A stretch of DNA of 64,000 bases from Pithys albifrons albifrons. Its lineage: Eukaryota; Chordata; Aves; Passeriformes; Thamnophilidae. The DNA lies in assembly GCF_047495875.1 (NCBI RefSeq), contig NC_092463.1, positions 25,223,224-25,287,223 on the forward strand, in the 5' to 3' direction. Below, piece after piece: positions 1-11,731 of this stretch; positions within the stretch are counted from its first letter, which is position 1, and each line of letters opens with the position of its first letter. The notes under the pieces are model-generated. The model was not told where the DNA came from and did no database searches. It saw only the letters and a list, made by a program, of their open reading frames with translations. A program made the position numbers and the translations under genes.

Positions 1-2800
1 CAAACATATCTAAGTTCAAATATTTGGATTTTGAAAACAGTTGAATGAAAGGAGTAGAATGATGGGCTCTAATATATGTGAATATAGATGGGTCTCTTAC
101 AATTCCATTTCCGTAATCAAATTGGTACTTAATAAAAGCAAAATTCTTTATAACCATCAGTTGGAAAATCAAATCTTATATGAAAAGGAAAGAACGAGAC
201 ACAAAAAGGAAAGAGAGAAAAATAAAGATATACTTGTGATTTATGAAATACCAAAATATTTCCAGTGACTGTCTAATTTTCTTTTCAGTTTTATCAGTTT
301 AAAATATGAACTACCTATCTTAACAACTCTACTAGCAAACAGAAGCACTATTAACTTATTATATTTTAACATTCTTAGATAATTCCGAATGCTACCAAGC
401 GTGCTTGGTGAAAACTTGGCAAGACTTGAGATTCATTTTTTATTTCCTCATGTTCAATTCATGTGCCATTGTATAAGATAGAGAAAAAAATCCCTAGTGT
501 CAAATAAAAATGCTAAGAAAAAAAATTATACTCCTACCATACAGAGCAAAACAACATCAAAACAACATATATGCATAAATTAAAGTTTGAGTCTTCATTA
601 CACAAATTAGTTTGAAAGGAAACAGTGCATTCAGAGATGAATGTTCTTAGACTCATCTTTTGCAAACATTTACACATGTGCTTAACTCTCTACTATAAAT
701 AACTTCTCCATGGAACTGCTCATAGTAGTGAAGTTTACAAACTGAGTGAAATTTTCTACACTGAAGAAAATCATAATTCCTTCACTAACAGGAAAGCAAT
801 TACAAAATTTGAAGTTCTTGCTTCCCATACACACTGTTCTTTTGTATCAAAAGAATGGTTCAACAATTCCCCTTTTGGATACAGTATATCCATAGAGGGG
901 GGAAAAAAAGGCAGAATTGAAATGCAGCAATGACTCTCAAAACAGCTGGTACTTTCAAGGACAGCGTGTTTTCTAAGCAGCTATTTATCATGCATGCATG
1001 TAACTCAGTGAACATGTACTCTACCACTGGCTTGAGGAGCCAAGTTTTAAAGATAGCAGTAGCAAACAAGTATCACATCTGAATTACATTTCATTTCAGA
1101 GTACTGCTCTTTAAAACTACTACAGAAGTGTTAAATATTTCTGGAGAAAGTATTGCAGAGCCACAAGCTGATGCAAAAATGGAGTAAAGCTGTAAATTGA
1201 ACATGTATTAGAAACAGCCTGTCATGTCATCCTTTGCTGGCATTAGAAATGTCCACTTATTTTTTTCATATAAGAATCTTCCACACAGTAGAACTTTTAT
1301 TCCATTGAGTGTAAATGTTCACCTAGCTATCTAAAATAACTCATTTTTTTTAAGTCTAGGGGTTTTTGCATTTGACCTTAATACCATGTAAGAAGCATGT
1401 TCTGAACTGTAACATTTTTTTCTTGCATATTAGGAAACGAAAAGACAAAAAAGTGAATCTGTAGGCCAACACAAAGTGATAGATGCATGTTATCACAAAA
1501 ATGTGAACTAGAAAGCAATAAAAAGCTATGGCCTTGCATGTACATGTTGGTGTTTTGCTTTTAACCCAAGTCTTAGTAATTTATCTACCTTTGAGAGAAA
1601 AGACAGCTTAAGAAAAATTAATTCATATTACATATTTGTTCATCACCGTGAGAGCAAGGAACTAAAACAGAGAAATGGAATAACAATTCAGACTAAAAGA
1701 AACAGATCCAGCATTATCTTCTTGAGCTATACCAACCAACCTTCCTCTGTGCAATGCATGCATGATTTCAAACATGGTGTTTACCACAGACTATGAATAT
1801 TACAGTCCATCCAAGCTGTCTATGATCCTTTCCCCATGCAATCTATTGTCCAATTCATGGAATCAAAAAGAAACTTTCTCAAAGCCAGACTGGATCAACT
1901 TAGGTTTCTAAAGCATTGCATAATATGTAAATTTTACATATTAATTTTTCTATTCTGTCAAAACCAACAGAATTATATGAGTAAATATTATCTTAATTTC
2001 ATTTTAAACACCTGTACATGATGTGTGATTGATTTCCTTTGTTGGGTGTGGTGTTTTCTCTTTTGTCCACTCCTCATGGGTGAATCACAGGCACAATGCT
2101 ATTGTGTTATTTTAATGAAATTATATATGCTGTCTATATATGTACTATGGGCCATGTGTTTGTATTAAGAAAAACAAGGCCAAAATGGTGTGGGATAAAC
2201 TCTGGGAACTAAAAGTGTTGAGAACTGTGGCCACTCCTAATTCCAGTGGGAATATGTTCTTGAGTGTTCTGCCCGTTCTTGAAGAAGGTGTTACCTGCAC
2301 TGGTATTTTAACCTTGTGATGGAAACTTCTACTGCACCTTTTAAAAATAGCTTTTTTAGGCATAGCCTTTTCCCACAGGTGGAGAAAACTATTTAGGTAC
2401 CCAAGCACCTTGATAATTCATTATAAGCCATTTTAAAACTTTCAGTCATTTTGATATGTCAGTGGTATCTTTTGTAGTTAAAAAAACTTCATTATTAACC
2501 CCAACATACAGAAAACTAAGGGATTTTGGTTTTGGTTTTGTTTAGGCTTGATTTGGCTCTTAATAATTACCTGTAAATATGTTTTACTTAAATATTTTTA
2601 TCTGGCATTCCTTTAAGTCTCATTCAATAGTTACATTCTTTAAAATAAATAATTTTCTTCCCTGTTTTGACAAGTAAAATGATGAAAAGACTCTGATATA
2701 ACCCATGCAGAAAAGACTCTAATAAATGGCAGAACATTCATCTAGATGTGTGAAAATACAAATATGTTTATTTGTATAAATTCATCATGTTTTTGTTTAT
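1..2800. other. No gene seen; AT-rich non-coding
   Basis: Presumed intron of the - strand TTC6-like gene. Short frames (for example 2145-2408, -) lack recognisable protein features. Confidence 0.5.
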
Positions 2801-2805
2801 ACACC

Positions 2806-3605
2806 TGTGCTGGGTTAAAGGTAAACCAGCAGGAGAAATGAACCCAACTCAAGAGAGATTACAAGTCAGAGTTACAGTTTACTAAACAGATTACAATAAA
2901 TATAATGATACAGAGAAAAACTGGTTTTAACATACAGAAACCACATGTTAAACCTGGCACCCTGGGACATGAACAGAATGGAGTTTGTCAGCCCCTGTGC
3001 TGAGTACCATGTGGTCCCCCTTATTGCAAAGCAAAAGGAAAAGAAACCTGTTGATGAGGATGATGGTCACCATCTTGTCAAGAGTGGTAGTTGCAATCCT
3101 GTTGAGGTTCTGGTCCTCCTCTGGATCTGATGAGTGGTACAGAAGTCCCAAGCCCCAAAGATTATATATGCTTGGGTTCAGATGGGAATGCCCAATACCT
3201 CCCCGTGGGCAAGGAGTTCCACAAGGGGTGATTTAACTCTGTGAGTCATGGGATACTTTTGGAATATTTGATGATCTAGGTTGTTGCAACTGCTTATTGT
3301 GCCAGTCCCTAATGGCCCATTAGCAGACATGACCCCTCAGGCTGGGTGTGAAGTTGCTAACGCCTTCCTAGAGTCCTAGGAAGTCTAGAGTCCTAGAGCT
3401 GAGTCACTGGTGTGAAGACAGAAACATTCCCATGCCTCACAGGGTTCTTTAACACCCAGCTTGAAGCCTGAGGTGTCAGGTGTGCCCTGGGCAGCTGCTG
3501 CAAACAATTAACGGTCCATCAGGAATTACATAACCGGTGTAGAATACATGGGTTTGATTATACCCACATAGTGATAAACTGATCCCGGCCCTTGTAACTA
3601 GGACA
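2806..3605 (-). mobile_element. Solo LTR of an avian endogenous retrovirus, with 5-bp target duplication
   Basis: An 800-bp element bounded by TG...CA. On the - strand it starts TGTCCTAGTTAC and ends CCAGCACA. It is flanked by an exact 5-bp direct repeat ACACC (2801-2805 and 3606-3610), the duplication size usual for ERVL-like insertions. A TATA-like ATATATAAT on the - strand (about 3158-3166) supports that orientation. No internal retroviral genes are present, so this is a solo LTR left by recombination. Short open frames inside are not genes. Confidence 0.75.
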
Positions 3606-3610
3606 ACACC

Positions 3611-5700
3611 AAAAGTATTTATACATAAACATAACTAATAATCCTGCACCACTTTGACAAAGCTGGAAACTCTGAGAGATTACAATCAATCTGATTGAAA
3701 CCAATTTCTTCTCATAACAGCATCTTATTGACTTATAATTATTAGACTCCAATTTTGTTAGACTCAAAGGTAAAAAGATACTCCTCGCTCCACAGAGTTT
3801 GTAGCACTTTTAAGACAGACATAAATTACTTGGGCCTAATGATAAGGAACTAGAAAGTGATTGTTGATAAAATGTAACAAACTGCATTGGTTACTTTGAA
3901 AAAATAAACAGATAGATTTCAAAAGTCAACACATGTAAACCATCTATCCAACATCAGTCCTTAGGTAGCTTTGTGCAACTTTATGAATATAAAACATTGT
4001 ACAAAAAAAAGAGTTTGCAGTAATTAACCTTATTGTCCATAGTCAATACCATGGACTTCCTGAATTAATAAAAAGAACCATGATCTTGATTTAGGTACAT
4101 TTTAACAGATGCTAAGACTGTGAGAAGAACATTCCACAAGTCACTTCTAAGCAGAAAATAAGCAAACCAATAGGAAGAGTTAAGGGTCTCACCACTTGAA
4201 GAGAACTAAGTGCAATAAATGGAAGGCTCTCAGGGTCTCACCAGTTGAAGAGAACTAAGTGTAATAAATGGAAGGCTCTTCCTCATTTCCATAACGCTAA
4301 GTCTCATAACACTGAAAGCATGAAAAACTATGTTCAATAAGCCATCTAAAAATACTGTTTTGTCATGTATCAGTATATGATCTGTTACTTGTCACATCAG
4401 CTGATATATAAAAAATACATAGACCAAATAATAAGGGAGGTACTGTAATGTTACGAGCAAATACCTGTTTGTGTTTGTTTATATAGCAAACATAAGTCTA
4501 CCTCTTCTTGAATTTTAGCAATAATTATTCTACCTCAAACCACTTTTGAGAGTATTAACACATTACAGGGAAAATTCTTGAGGGCTCATTACTGAGACTA
4601 GCTGACAAGAGCTAGACATGCTTTTAAAAAAACTAAAATATATGTTATGTTGTCTTGCTGCTACTACAGAGCATTGTACAGTCTTTATTTAACAGAAGCA
4701 TTCAAATTTGGTGTTATTTTTAGAGAACATAAATGTTGTTCATTTACATACCATCCTCACAAGCTCATCTGAGTAACTAACTGAAGAGGAGCTCTAAGTT
4801 CTTCACCAAGAAAATGCACTTCTGAGATGACTATAAACACTCTCCAATGGATACTAATCCCAACATATAACTTAGTAAACCAATATATTTCAGAGTTAGT
4901 AACAAGCCTCAAAGTAGCAAAATTACTCCAGGCATTGGAAACTACATTTTTCTCGTAATATAAATTCTACTTTTTCACAGATAATATGTAGGAAACATTA
5001 TTGATAAGTGATTTTTCCAAAAGAACACAGGGCTCAGTAATAATGTAGCACTGAGCTGGCATTTCATTCCTCAGATAACACTATTTTGATGTATGGGGGA
5101 AACCAGCAGTCAGCTCCCACAGCAACACCATACAGTGTCAATGCTAAACAGTCATTAATGCAAGAGCAAGAATAAGATAAAGATAACATAATATTTTTTT
5201 AATAAATGAAAAAACCATCTAATTCTGAAAGTATATTTTCATTTGATCAGCTCCATTTTTCTCTTTTTTCATTTAAAACAATAAATTTCTTACTTCATTA
5301 CAGCAAGCCTTGATGCTCAGTGTAGAGTAGATAATCCATGCATAATATTAATAAAGAATTGCTAGAGTCTTCAACCTATTTATAAGGTCACTTCATGTCA
5401 AAAGACACCTACTGCAAAAGCCTTTGAAAAAAAAACCCAACAAAAACCCAAAAATAAACCAAACCATAAAACACCAGGTAATCAGCAAGGGTCTCATTCA
5501 TCCTCATTACTGTCCCTATCTCTATAAAATCATTAAAGAACAAACAACTGGAACAGGAAGTCATCACCAGGTTTAAATTTACATTTTACTTTGAACTTGA
5601 TAGATGCAAATATTAGATATGAAGAATTAAATATCACAATATTTCAGAAGTCAGATTTTCAAAGTTTAGAGCCCAGCAGCATCCACTACAAACAACAGAA
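3611..5700. other. No gene seen apart from a 48-bp tandem repeat
   Basis: AT-rich presumed intron of the TTC6-like gene. No further exon could be chained after 5820. Confidence 0.45.
4183..4279. repeat. Tandem duplication, 2 x 48 bp
   Basis: Copies at 4183-4230 and 4232-4279, period 49, both starting AGGGTCTCACCA and ending GGAAGGCTCT, with two mismatches. A local slippage-type duplication, fairly recent by its identity. Confidence 0.9.
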
Positions 5701-5819
5701 AGTTCACTTCAGTTTTGGAATACCCAGACTTGGTAGAGGCCAAACTTCAAAAATCCTACCTAGAAAATAAGACACATATAAAAAAGTAAAAAAAAATCAC
5801 ACAACTCAGCATATGTTAC

Positions 5820-5918
5820 CAATCGCCACCAATTATTTCTGGCAAGTTGAACACGAAAAACAGTTTTCCAGGTCCAGGAACCTCTTCAGCCCTTTTCCCA
5901 TCAGCCTGAAGTACTATT
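5820..5918 (-). CDS. TTC6: Candidate exon of TTC6-like gene
   Basis: 99 bases on the - strand. The frame is open and includes IVLQADGKRAEEVPGPGKLF and FVFNLPEIIGGD. The acceptor GTTGATTAG gives the phase needed by the block ending at 6778 (joining codon GGA); an alternative acceptor eight bases upstream (TTTGCCAG) is in phase 0. The donor is GTAACA. A further tiny block at about 5755-5708 (FEVWPLPSLGIPKLK) could follow after a 64-base intron, but its donor is weak. No domain recognised. Confidence 0.35.
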
Positions 5919-6777
5919 CTAATCAACTGGCAAATTTCAACCAAAGAAAACAGTCACAAATTATTACATTCCTAAAATACAGAAGAAAATAAAATCAGAG
6001 GTCATAAATTTACTGGAGATAAAGCTTCATACTATCATTGCTCATGGTCTTAAACATTTAAATTAACTTGCTTCTGATGGGGTTTTTTATCTTCTAGTTT
6101 TAGTATTTAATAACCAAACAATCAGCTGCACATTAAGGGAATGTGAGATACTGTAAATTTCAGCTGTCATGAAACTGAAACAAAATTATCAGCCTTGCTA
6201 AGAGAGGGCAAAGAGCCATCTGATACTGAGTTATTAGTCTAGTTAAGAAATTATTTGGGAACCTTCTGGTGAAAATCTAAGAAGTTTTCTCTAGCATTTA
6301 CCTGATGCCTAGTGTTACTGCTATCTTCTGATGTAGTTAATTGAAGCAACACTCTTACAGCTGCTTACATGATCTACCTAACTATGACAGTAAAAATTGT
6401 CTTATCAAGACTTCACAAGCTAAACAATAACTAAAAGAAGCAATACTTCCAATGATATTCCAAAGGCATTTAATGCATTTTTTCATCTGTCAGACTGAAA
6501 TATGTCATCTTAAAAAGAGAAAGGACAATCAAGAAAAAGATGTATTAAACTCCAAGCAGTATAATAAAAACACCTCAAACTCCATTATTTTTAAATATAT
6601 TTTGATATTGGGGCATTTTCATCTTTAAGGGACATCAAAAAAACTGGCAGAAGAAAGAGTGAAGAATACTCTGTGATACATTCATGTCTTTATCCATTTG
6701 TTTTGTCTGGCTTCTGTGTTGTAACACATTGTAGGAGCTGGAAAAAAATATACAACTCTTGTAAAATTAATATTTAC

Positions 6778-7307
6778 CCAAGAGGAAAATATTGCTCTTG
6801 TTCTGGTTCACCTACTTCCATTTTCATGTTGTGTTTCTGGCCAAGAACACTCTACAGGAGTTCTTTGATCATCTGGTCTGAGGGAGATAGAGAAGTAGAC
6901 TGCAGGGAAGCAATAATTTCATCAATAGACCTTGCAACCACTTTCACAGGCGGCCCTGGTGTGGAAGTAGACTCTTCAGGTTTGCTCTGCTGGAAGTTCT
7001 TGTATATTTTTGAAATGTCTGGTCTAGTCACATCTCTTGCCTCTTCCAACTGTTCTTAAGCAGACCTCACACTTGGCTGCTTTCTTCCTTTTCCCAGAAC
7101 TGTTCCCAATTCAACATCTAAGTCTTGTTGCTTTGTTTTTAAAATCACTCTGCTTGTCTTCTTCCAGATTTCTCTAGTTATTTTCAGCTTTTTATAAATG
7201 CTTTCACTTGCATCAGAATTTGTAGAGCCAAATTCAACACTATCTTTAATCACAGTACCTGTTTCTTGAGTTTTACCTTTTAAAATCTGAAGATCCATTT
7301 GTCTTTT
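6778..7307 (-). pseudogene. TTC6: TTC6-like large exon with two in-frame stops
   Basis: 530 bases on the - strand between the acceptor CTCATTAG and the donor G/GTAAAT. A single frame runs through the whole block and is broken only by TAA (7058-7056) and TAG (6854-6852). The first part includes DSVEFGSTNSDASESIYKKL and REIWKKTSRVILKTKQQDLD, the second ARDVTRPDISKIYKNFQQSK and VKVVARSIDEIIASLQSTSL, the third SVLGQKHNMKMEVGEPEQEQ. The continuous frame across both stops, with protein-like composition on each side, is what a recently inactivated exon looks like. Each stop is one C-to-T change from a Gln codon. Parts resemble what I recall of the TTC6 N-terminal region (IIASL, IKEL, VLGQ, KME), but this needs a search. 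Sequencing error is an alternative. Confidence 0.5.
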
Positions 7308-7859
7308 CTAATGAGATAGGGAGCTATTAACGTGAAAATTAGATCTGCAGTAACTTAACTGCCAAGGTGGCACTTGGTGCTTGACTGTTACAATTTTTTT
7401 TAGTGTATCCACAAATTATGGTACTGTAAGTGTTACAACTCAACTGTACTTCCATGACTAACATTGCATTTTTTCTGTTTACTTTTTCTGAACAGTTTCT
7501 CTGATTTTTTCCAGTACAGTCTCTTCTACAGATTTATTTCTTATTCTCATCACTTGAGATCAGGAGTTTGGTTTTGTGTGTCTCTTACTTCAGAAGATAT
7601 CCTGAATCTCACAAGGGCTATTCAATTTTCCTAAGGGCCTCATTGGTGTTATCAAGACTGTTTTAAACAAGTATAATGCATCAACAGCAATGGTGATTTA
7701 TGTCAGGAAACAACAATTTCTATCTTTGTGAATACAAATTGAAAGATGGATGGAAACTCCGAAGAGAAAAAAGAAAGTAAGACAGAATAAAGCTCAACAC
7801 TTTCTCGAAGAAACCACAAGGAACGTTACACTTAAGAAAACCCCTCAAAAACTAAATAA

Positions 7860-8100
7860 CAGTGATCACGTTCTCTTCCAAGCCCCACTTCTGCCCCGGC
7901 ACGGCCCAGGGAGGGCCCCGCAGCACTGTCCCTACAGTGCCCCGCGTACTCGCAGTCCTCCAACAGCGGGAGGATCCGCCGCGCAACAAGCTCCCGATGG
8001 GAGAGAGAGCGGGAGCGCCCGCTGCCACCCCTAGTGAGCGCTCTCTCTCGGCGGGAAGGGCCCACTCGGGAACACGCCGCGCTGGGAGACGGGAACATGA
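7860..8100. promoter_or_regulatory. Small CpG-rich patch next to TTC6-like exons
   Basis: An isolated GC/CpG-rich segment in otherwise AT-rich DNA, between the candidate exons at 8522-8253 and 7307-6778. It may be an internal promoter. The frames inside it are not convincing. Confidence 0.25.
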
Positions 8101-8252
8101 AGTATTTTATGTGTGGAGCATTGGTGAGAAATCCCTTGGGGAGCTAAGCGCATCAGCGCCATCAGAAAATGTCATTAGAAAAATGCTCCTTCCAGCTGAC
8201 CCACGGGCTCCTGAAAGGCGAGGGATGGACGAGGGGATTTGTACCTTTTAAC

Positions 8253-8522
8253 CTCATTTCTCTTCCGTGCTTGCTCTGCTGTAAGACTCCTTAAAGCTTG
8301 GCTCTGAAAACCAAATGTATGAACGGCATTGCTGGGAACTTGTGCACTGGGAAGTGCAATGGCTTCCTGGGTGCAACTGCAGATATTTTTTATCAAACCA
8401 ATATTCCTTATTGTCAAAGTGTCAGCTTGGATATGAATGCCCCACTCAGCTGTATATGACTCGTTCATCATCATCAATAACATTTCTGTTATTGGTCTTT
8501 TATTTTCAATACTAGGGATTGT
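8253..8522 (-). CDS. TTC6: Candidate 90-codon exon of TTC6-like gene
   Basis: The - strand acceptor TCTCTCCTGTTGCAG is excellent. Ninety codons follow without a stop, including TIPSIENKRPITEMLLMMMN, ESYTAEWGIHIQADTLTIRN and FGFQSQALRSLTAEQARKRN. The donor is either GAG/GTTAAA after 8253 (phase 0, fitting the next block at 7307) or AAAAG/GTACAA after 8245 (fitting an alternative acceptor four bases inside the next block). No known domain is recognised. This is the best open block of the series after the one at 14299. It abuts the CpG-rich patch at 7.86-8.10 kb. Confidence 0.45.
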
Positions 8523-9518
8523 CTGCAACAGGAGAGACTACATTTCAGAGTCCATAAACCAATCAGCTTTGCAGCATTAAAAGAGCAAAAAGTCTGAAAC
8601 CAACTCTTTGAGAAGAGCCCTGGACCCATGTCTTGCAGTTCTACTAGCCAGTCCTTCAGAGAACAGAGGTTTCAAACATATTTGACAGCTGTCTGGTGAA
8701 AGCTAAATTTTAATAGTAGCTCTTTTCACATATGAAGTATGAACTAAAGTGGATTAAAAAAAATATGACCACTTCAATGTCCTACAAATATAGGGAAGAT
8801 AATGTGTACCAAAAATCATCAAACTTCAGGAAAGAAATAAAAAATTAACATCTAAATTAATAGAAAATATGAAAAATTCAACCAAATCTATCAGCTATGG
8901 CACAAACCTACAAGGTCACACTGATCAGGTTCCCAAGAAGGTTGGTTGTCTAGAACACAATCAAAGCAAAGACAATCAGCTCATAGCAGTAAAGGGAGAA
9001 GTAGTTTTCCACATATGATCTGAATGCAAAGCACTGGAATTTCCATGAATCTCTGGACTGCAGCAGTTCACAGAATTATGCTTGTAATCCACTTACGTCT
9101 CTTATGATGAGTAAAAATAAAGTCTTGTTTTCTTTTTCTTTCTTTCTTCAATTTAGGTCCTCAAACACCAATGTGATAACAAGGGACTGTAGTGACTAAC
9201 TGCATTTATTGGACTCAAATATGACACTGAAATGATTGGAAAGCTCCACTGATCTAATAGGCAAAAATCTCCTATTATCCTCTCTTTTTTTTGTATCTTT
9301 CTGATACAGATTTGTAGAGGTTTTTTCCTCCTACCTAATTGTATTCCTGGAGTTCAAGTACGTGGCCAGTGTCTTTCTTGCAAATAATGCATCTTACACC
9401 AGGCTAGATGGACAACTTCTAGCTTAATAGTGGGTCTGAAAACTTACTGAATATGAAAAAGTCACATTGCGTCTCAATTAGCAGCAGTTTTTCTTCTTCT
9501 GATAACAAGACAACTTAC

Positions 9519-9623
9519 TCCCCAGGAAGCCTACCTATTTGGTGCTTTATTTGCTTCTCCCTCTCTCTAGCAAGAATCCCAGAGTAGCTGGAGGAGCAGA
9601 AGGTAGAATATCAAGTAGTTCAT
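9519..9623 (-). pseudogene. TTC6: Candidate broken exon of TTC6-like gene
   Basis: On the - strand an acceptor ending TTCAACACAG is followed, in the phase required by the block ending at 10057, by ELLDILPSAPPATLGFLLER and GRSK. An in-frame TAA and, four codons later, TAG then interrupt it before a strong donor GTAAGT at 9518. The protein-like start followed by two close stops suggests a damaged exon, or an exon whose true end I have not found. Neither possible donor (GTAGGC or GTAAGT) avoids the stops. Confidence 0.3.
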
Positions 9624-9924
9624 CTGTGTTGAAGGATTCTTGTTAGCAGTCCAGGCGGTTAGAGCAGTTCAGAACAGGAATGAAGTGTTCAATTGCCTCA
9701 TTGAAGATGAATCCTATTAGCAGTTTAATGCAGATGTAAGCCTAGAGAACAGAATCATTTCAAACTAGTTAAACAGTAAGTAAAGCTTCAGTGATTTCAT
9801 TTACCTAGAACAGTTCTCTCTGCAGGAGTCACAGTGGGATGCAGAAGAAAAAGCCCTGCATGTGAAGAGGTATTTGCATCAGGAAGTTCCAGTAAGAAGC
9901 TGCTGAATGACAAGAAGAATTTGC

Positions 9925-9959
9925 ATAAAATAAAATAAAATAAAATAAAATAAAATAAA
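9925..9959. repeat. (AAAAT)n microsatellite
   Basis: About seven pentamer units, nearly perfect. Confidence 0.95.
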
Positions 9960-10056
9960 CCGCTAGGAGGAAGGGGAAAAATCTTACACATGAATTTCCT
10001 CCTTAGTTTAATAGTTGTGATAAAATGGAAAATGAGTGTGTTGTGTATTATCTTAC

Positions 10057-10182
10057 TGTATCTGTTGTCTGTCAGTTCTGCTTGCAGAAGAGCAGAGGCA
10101 ACCTCCTGGAGAATGTAGTTAGGTTGCCAGAAAAGTGCAAGTCTTGATTCATAAATATTTCCTGTGTTACTGCACTTAGACT
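10057..10182 (-). CDS. TTC6: Candidate exon of TTC6-like gene
   Basis: 126 bases on the - strand. The acceptor is pyrimidine-rich (CTTTTCCTTACATGACCTAG) and the donor is GTAAGA. The open frame includes SKCSNTGNIYESRLALFWQP and ILQEVASALLQAELTDNRY, which has a helical, protein-like look. It starts and ends in phase 1, matching the block ending at 14299 (joining codon AAG). No recognised domain. Confidence 0.45.
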
Positions 10183-10723
10183 CTAGGTCATGTAAGGAAA
10201 AGGAGTAAAGCACCCATGGAGATCTACATAAAGTTAATTCACAAATGCTATATTTTTCCTCTAGTAAGCCACACATATTGCTTAGCAGTCATTCCAGGAG
10301 AAAATGTTGCTAATATATCCTCCAGGTCCTCAGCTTGAGTTCTAGAGATGACATGTGCAGAGATTCTTGTCTCTGATACACAGGAAAACAGGGAAAACAT
10401 TTCCCCAGGTACTACTAGCATGTGCCTCTCCCTAAACGATCACAGCAATGCTTGAAGCCTGCAGGTGTTTCTTTTTATTAACACTAAGTATTTAGTTAAA
10501 TAGGTGAATCCCTATCTCTGTAGATTGCAAAGTCCAAAATTTAATCAGTAGATGAATCCTTATGCTTAACAAATGGATCTAGATTTGTAAAATGTTCTGC
10601 AAGTTCAGTCTCTGGGTACACATCATTATTTTTCATAATTAGACCTCACTAGATCACAAAACTTTCTAATGTCACATAAATTGTATTATTCAAGTTATTA
10701 ATCTGTTAATTTTACAAGGAAGG

Positions 10724-10762
10724 GGTTTTTTTGTTTGTTTTTTTTTTTTTTTTTTTTTTTTA
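10724..10762. repeat. Poly-T tract
   Basis: T-rich run interrupted by two G bases, then an uninterrupted run of more than 20 T. May be the tail of a retroposed - strand sequence or simple expansion. Confidence 0.9.
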
Positions 10763-11023
10763 CTTTTTAGGAATAAAATCAATCATTAAAAATGGTTCAG
10801 TTGGTTGGAGAAATTAAAAAATGCAGTTTCTTTTGTCTTAAACTGGCTGAGTTCATGCCATGCAGGAAATCTCACCCCTGGTGAGTATCTCTGCCATGAT
10901 CCAAGTTCCTGCTGGAGTGAGACTGAGATGCCCATGAGTACCCCACCGGCTTTGGGAGGCAACTGGAACACGCTCAGGAGGAGTTAATGGTGTTTCCAAT
11001 GTCCATCTCCATCCAGGCAATGA

Positions 11024-11099
11024 GGAATGAAATGAAATGAAATGAAATGAAATGAAATGAAATTAAATTAAATTAAATTAAATTAAATTAAATTAAATA
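11024..11099. repeat. Compound microsatellite (GAAAT)n then (TTAAA)n
   Basis: About eight GAAAT units change to about eight TTAAA units at roughly 11062, a one-base change spread through the second half. Confidence 0.95.
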
Positions 11100-11678
11100 T
11101 ATATACAGCCTGGTATGGGCTCTCCAGAAAATGCCAGAAAGAGTCCTTGGAAAGGTTAAGAGCAATCTTTTAAAGGAAAAGGGCAAGTAAGAGCATAACT
11201 TTGCTGGATCTGTGGTTCTCTATTTTGTCACTAAATGCTAAGCCTCGGCTGGTATTCTTTTCTACCTGTCCGTGAAACTCTTTGCACATGTCATAGTTCA
11301 AAGGCCCCCCAGCCCCATTGGGGGTGCTGCATTCTCCCCTTTTCCTGTGCTACAGCCCAAGCACTAGCCTAATCTTCCTCAAAATGGCAATATACATGCT
11401 CAAAACTACTCAGCAATGTAATAGTTATAGAAATTATAAGAGCATATTTACAAATACAGTTGCACCCTGATGTCCAAGTAACATTATTCTATTTTAGAGA
11501 CCAGGAGCTAGAACAAAGAGAGTTTCAATGAGTGTCTAAAGTCTCCTAATCCTACCAGTGGTAAACTCATAACTGAATCTGTGATTCTTGCTGCTAGCAA
11601 AAAGAAAATCAGACATATATACCCTCAAGCTACAGACTACTGTTTGCTCTTCCAGGGCATCAATAGTTCTGCCAGATG

Positions 11679-11730
<52 letters not shown>

Positions 11731-11731
11731 A
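11679..11731. repeat. (GATA)n microsatellite
   Basis: About 12-13 perfect tetramers. On the - strand it translates as ILSI/YLSI repeats, a spurious frame. Confidence 0.95.

Noticed and set aside
2945..3236. Overlapping frames on both strands
   Set aside because: They lie inside the LTR at 2806-3605 and do not resemble retroviral proteins.
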